A DNA stretch of 64,000 nt, taken from NCBI RefSeq assembly GCF_007846085.1, contig NZ_VOEJ01000006.1, positions 124,001-188,000 of the forward strand, in the 5' to 3' direction. The DNA comes from Mucilaginibacter pallidiroseus (GTDB lineage Bacteria > Bacteroidota > Bacteroidia > Sphingobacteriales > Sphingobacteriaceae). Below the pieces are notes generated by a model, which was not told the DNA's origin, made no database searches, and saw only the letters and a list, made by a program, of their open reading frames with translations. This document shows positions 61,045 through 64,000 of the stretch, piece by piece (position 1 is the stretch's first letter; each line of letters opens with the position of its first letter). The position numbers and the translations under genes are program-made.

Positions 61045-61147
61045 AGATTTGAGATATGAGATATGAGAATTGAGATAAATTTCAATTTTCATATGATGAA
61101 TTTTATTTTTCATCTCATATCTAACATCTCAAATCTCATATCTAATC
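61045..61147. repeat. Intergenic GAGATATG-type hairpin element
   Basis: Left arm 61045-61076 (GATTTGAGATATGAGATATG and on) and right arm 61111-61147, whose inverse reads GATATGAGATTTGAGATG with repeats of the same word, form a long imperfect hairpin. It fills the gap between mreB and mreC, inside the operon, without a T-run. Confidence 0.65.
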
Positions 61148-61154
61148 CCCAACA

Positions 61155-61988
61155 ATGCGTAACCTCCTGATTTTTATCACTAAGTACAACGCATTCTTTC
61201 TGTTTCTCATTTTCGAGATCGCATCGCTCATTATCTACATACAATACAATTCTTTTCAGCGCGCATCTGTAATAAACAGTACCAACCAGGTCACAGGTAA
61301 TTTTTATGACCGTGCCGATGAGTTAAAAGGCTACCTTTCGTTACGGGAGGTAAATGATAAACTCGCCCGCGAAAATGCCCAACTGCGCAATCAACTTAAG
61401 GCTTCGCTGTATCTTGATACCGTTGCAAAGCACCAAGTGGATGATACAGTCTACCGCCAGCAATACGAGTATATTGATGCCAAGGTGATCAATAACTCTA
61501 TTAATAAACGCAATAACTATTTAACTATTGATCGCGGTAGTACCAATGGCATTGAAAAAGGAATGGGTGTAATGTCGGCAGATGGGGTTGTCGGCAAAAT
61601 TGTATTTGTGGGTAAGCACATGTCTATAGTGCAGTCGCTTTTGCATAAGGACAGCCGTTTTAGTGCTATGCTGGCCAGCAGTAAAGAAATTGGCTACCTT
61701 AACTGGGGCGAACAGCTTGACCCGCACACAGGTTTGTTGGTAGACGTATCCAACAATGCACGGCCAAAAATAGGTGAGTTGGTGGTTACATCAGATCTAT
61801 CCCTGTTCCCCGCAGGTATACCATTGGGTAAGGTAAAAAGTTTACATGCTAAAGGCGGCGGCTTCTTTTTAAATATGGAAGTTAACCTGTCGGTTGATTT
61901 TAGCAAGTTGCAATACGTGTACGTGGTAATTAACAAGTTTGCCAAAGAGCAGGCGGGACTGGAGGCCCAGGAAAGGAAAGATGAGTAG
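61155..61988 (+). CDS. mreC: Rod shape-determining protein MreC
   Basis: A 277-residue inner-membrane protein with one N-terminal TM helix (FFLFLIFEIASLIIYI, about residues 14-30), a coiled coil (about 55-85, SLREVNDKLARENAQLRNQL) and two periplasmic beta domains with NKRNNYLTIDRGSTNGIEKG and GVVGKIVFVGKHMSIVQSLL. It links MreB filaments to the wall synthases. Overlaps mreD by 8 bp. Confidence 0.94.
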   Translation: MRNLLIFITKYNAFFLFLIFEIASLIIYIQYNSFQRASVINSTNQVTGNFYDRADELKGYLSLREVNDKLARENAQLRNQLKASLYLDTVAKHQVDDTVYRQQYEYIDAKVINNSINKRNNYLTIDRGSTNGIEKGMGVMSADGVVGKIVFVGKHMSIVQSLLHKDSRFSAMLASSKEIGYLNWGEQLDPHTGLLVDVSNNARPKIGELVVTSDLSLFPAGIPLGKVKSLHAKGGGFFLNMEVNLSVDFSKLQYVYVVINKFAKEQAGLEAQERKDE

Positions 61989-62499
61989 AATTATCCTGAT
62001 CAACCTGGTACGCTTTATTTCGCTGGTGTTTTTGCAGGTGTTCCTGCTTAAGAATATCTCGCTATACAGCCTGTCAACCCCTTACCTGTATATATTATTT
62101 ATATTGCTGCTACCGTTCGAAACGCCAAACGTACTGCTGTTTTTCCTGTCGTTTATATTAGGGTTAACCATTGATGCTTTTTATGATACGCCCGGCCTGC
62201 ATGCGGCAAGTTGTGTGGTGCTGGCTTTGGTGAGGGTACTATTCATTAGTGTAACCGTGCAAAAAGATGGGTTTGATAACGAACCCGAGCCTACGCTGAG
62301 CATTATGGGTTTCAGGTGGTTTTTTACGTACGCGCTGATACTCACATTGGCACACCATTTCTTTTTATTTAATCTGGAAGTTTTTCGTTTTGATGAGCTC
62401 GAATACACACTAACACGCTTTTTATTCAGTTCAATATTTACTGTATTTTTAATGTTAGTATCGGGTTTAATATTTTTCAGAAGGAAAGAACGTAAATGA
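61981..62499 (+). CDS. mreD: Rod shape-determining protein MreD
   Basis: A 172-residue inner-membrane protein with about five hydrophobic helices and the DUF6 or MreD-type pattern LRNISLYSLSTPYLYILFILL-like KNISLYSLSTPYLYILFILL. It completes the MreBCD elongasome. The ATG at 61981 is used because it overlaps mreC by 8 bp and fits the family N-terminus; the frame is open further upstream. Its stop overlaps the mrdA start by 3 bp. Confidence 0.88.
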   Translation: MSRIILINLVRFISLVFLQVFLLKNISLYSLSTPYLYILFILLLPFETPNVLLFFLSFILGLTIDAFYDTPGLHAASCVVLALVRVLFISVTVQKDGFDNEPEPTLSIMGFRWFFTYALILTLAHHFFLFNLEVFRFDELEYTLTRFLFSSIFTVFLMLVSGLIFFRRKERK

Positions 62500-64000
62500 A
62501 TAGTTTTTTTGAGCGGCGATATGTTGTTGCCGGTATCTTCATTACTTTCATATTGATATTGCTTGGCCGCCTGTTTTATATACAGGTTGTTGATGACCGG
62601 TACTTTTTGTTTGCCAAAAACAACGTTGTTCGCCGTTTTGTGCAGTATCCCGCACGTGGGCCAATACTCGATCGTAAGGGCCGTATAATGGTGCAAAACG
62701 AGCCTGTTTATGATATTATGGTTATACCCAAGCAGGTAAAACCGTTTGATACGCTAGAGTTTTGTAAGCTACTAGGTATTGACACCGCCGGCTTTAACAA
62801 GCGTATGCTTAAGGCCCGCAAATACTCGCCTTACCTGGCATCGGCTTTCGAGAAGCAGCTTACTGCCGAGATGTACGCCGCGTTCCAGGAGCGTTTATCG
62901 GAGTTTCCCGGTTTTTTCCCGCTGCAACGGCCAATGCGTACTTATCCGGATTCTTCTGCTGCGCAGTTTCTGGGTTATATCGGTGAGGCTACCGATGCCA
63001 TTATTAAACGCTCGGGCGGGTATTACAGTCCCGGAGATTATGTGGGCATAACAGGTGTAGAACGCTCTTACGAGGATGTTTTGCGCGGACAGCGGGGTGT
63101 AGAAAACCGATTGGTGGATTCGCGCAACGTGAGCCAGGGAAGTTATGCCGATGGTGCCTTTGATACCGTTGCCGTAGCAGGCGAACGCCTTACATCGTCA
63201 CTGGACTTAAGCATCCAGGATCTTGGCGAAAAATTGATGAAAAATAAAGTGGGTAGTATAGTGGCAATTGAGCCATCAACAGGCGAAATCCTTTGCTTTG
63301 TGAGCAGCCCCACTTATGACCCTAATTTGCTGGTAGGCAAGCAGCGCGGTAACAATGCCGCCGCTTTATATAAAGACCCTTACAAGCCTTTCTTTACACG
63401 CCCTGTGCAGGCTTATTATCCGCCGGGTTCATCCTTCAAGCCTCTAAGCGCGCTTATTGCCATGCAGGAAGGGGTAATAACGCCGCAAACCATATATGTG
63501 TGCCCGGGCTACTATCAATCGGGTAATAGGCGGGTAAAGTGTTTCCAGGGAGAAGTACACGGCGCCGTAAACCTTGCTGAAGCAGTGGCCCATTCATGTA
63601 ACGGGTATTTCTTTATGGCGTTTGATAAACTAATAAATCGCAACGGCGGCCGTAAAACAGATACATCATACAACTATTGGCGCAGCAATGTGGCTAAATT
63701 TGGTTTAGGCTCAAAACTTGGTGTTGATATCCCGGCAGAGGGTCGCGGTAATTTGCCGAAGGCTTCTTACTACGATAAGGTATATCGCAAAGGCGGCTGG
63801 CGCTCAAGCACGGTTATCTCTTTGGGTATTGGCCAGGGTGAGTTATTGGCTACACCGCTGCAGTTGGCCAACATCGAAGCCACAATTGCCAATCACGGGT
63901 TTTATTACAAGCCCCATTTAATCAAAGGCATCGGCGATAAGCAGGTTGTTAAACCCGAATTTACCGTACGCAATTATGTAGGTATCGACCCGCAATATTT
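62496..64000 (+). CDS. mrdA: Penicillin-binding protein 2 (cut by window edge)
   Basis: PBP2, the peptidoglycan transpeptidase of the elongasome. The frame is open for 501 codons to the right edge with no stop. A TM helix near residues 11-30 (VVAGIFITFILILLGRLFYI) is followed by the dimerisation domain with RGPILDRKGRIM, then the transpeptidase domain with active-site Ser312 in GSSFKP (Lys315) and the SxN motif Ser367-Cys-Asn369. GQGELLATPLQLAN is also present. The KTG motif lies outside the window. Overlaps mreD by 4 bp (ATGA). Confidence 0.95.
   Translation, partial: MNSFFERRYVVAGIFITFILILLGRLFYIQVVDDRYFLFAKNNVVRRFVQYPARGPILDRKGRIMVQNEPVYDIMVIPKQVKPFDTLEFCKLLGIDTAGFNKRMLKARKYSPYLASAFEKQLTAEMYAAFQERLSEFPGFFPLQRPMRTYPDSSAAQFLGYIGEATDAIIKRSGGYYSPGDYVGITGVERSYEDVLRGQRGVENRLVDSRNVSQGSYADGAFDTVAVAGERLTSSLDLSIQDLGEKLMKNKVGSIVAIEPSTGEILCFVSSPTYDPNLLVGKQRGNNAAALYKDPYKPFFTRPVQAYYPPGSSFKPLSALIAMQEGVITPQTIYVCPGYYQSGNRRVKCFQGEVHGAVNLAEAVAHSCNGYFFMAFDKLINRNGGRKTDTSYNYWRSNVAKFGLGSKLGVDIPAEGRGNLPKASYYDKVYRKGGWRSSTVISLGIGQGELLATPLQLANIEATIANHGFYYKPHLIKGIGDKQVVKPEFTVRNYVGIDPQY

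Noticed and set aside
1..64000. tRNA, rRNA or prophage genes
   Set aside because: No cloverleaf-like segment with TTCRANNC, no rRNA segment and no phage structural or integrase gene was recognised in the intergenic gaps or among the coding regions.

Overview
The window looks like chromosomal DNA from a member of the Bacteroidota, most likely Sphingobacteriaceae and possibly close to Mucilaginibacter or Pedobacter. This rests on gene content: an outer-membrane beta-barrel-type TonB receptor, KTSC, DUF4783, DUF4294, DUF3050 and NamZ proteins, a bacillithiol gene, and ECF sigma factors next to beta-barrel proteins. It also rests on near absence of Shine-Dalgarno sequences and on many TAnnTTTG (-7) promoter elements just upstream of starts. 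No rRNA, tRNA, prophage or CRISPR array was recognised.

Layout. 1-7.2 kb: leuS (cut by the left edge), a DUF1634 membrane protein, a KTSC protein, a TonB-dependent outer-membrane receptor with a duplicated signal peptide, a secreted alpha/beta hydrolase, an RluA-type pseudouridine synthase and panB. 7.2-16.2 kb: two small unknown proteins (one a 49-residue Cys-pair protein), carA, lspA, a LysE exporter, a FucP/GluP-type sugar permease, dCMP deaminase, a repeat cluster, cmk, arfB, an LpxR-like lipid A deacylase and a beta-barrel protein. 16.2-28.8 kb: lon, a TPR protein, a lipoprotein, gpmI, DUF4783-nadC-plsY-M48 peptidase, a DUF2071 protein, pabB, purA and a Fur-family regulator. 28.8-39.6 kb: a DUF7660 protein, relA/spoT, DUF4294-gpx-bshB1, a probable winged-helix protein, an FtsB/DivIC-like protein, a DEAD-box helicase, a Tat-exported Gfo/Idh/MocA oxidoreductase, an amidase and mnmD. 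39.8-49 kb: mazG, a lipoprotein, an ECF sigma factor operon, a LolC/E-type permease, namZ, fmt, a CREST-superfamily membrane protein and DUF3050. 49-50 kb: a REP-associated transposase followed by two palindromic repeat families. 50-56.5 kb: pabC-like, rluD-like, an ACC deaminase-like enzyme, DUF885, DinB and a YiaK-type dehydrogenase. 56.5-64 kb: a lipoprotein, purN, a four-helix-bundle (23S rRNA IVP-type) gene inserted between purN and purH, purH, and the cell-shape operon mreB-mreC-mreD-mrdA (cut by the right edge).

Most genes are housekeeping: purine and folate synthesis, cell wall and shape, translation quality and tRNA modification, stringent response. The less ordinary signals are: (i) a three-gene operon of an ECF sigma factor, a single chain that appears to join a cytosolic domain, an inner-membrane segment, a long linker and an outer-membrane barrel, and a second barrel; (ii) the IVP-type gene flanked by long imperfect inverted repeats that resemble gene-free hairpins in three other intergenic gaps; (iii) a REP/transposase module; (iv) at least six genes with TAnnTTTG ending only 3-4 nt before the start codon, which predicts leaderless mRNAs; (v) a perfect 51-bp tandem duplication inside a signal-peptide coding region; and (vi) several copies of a palindromic intergenic repeat with TGTCAT-type ends.
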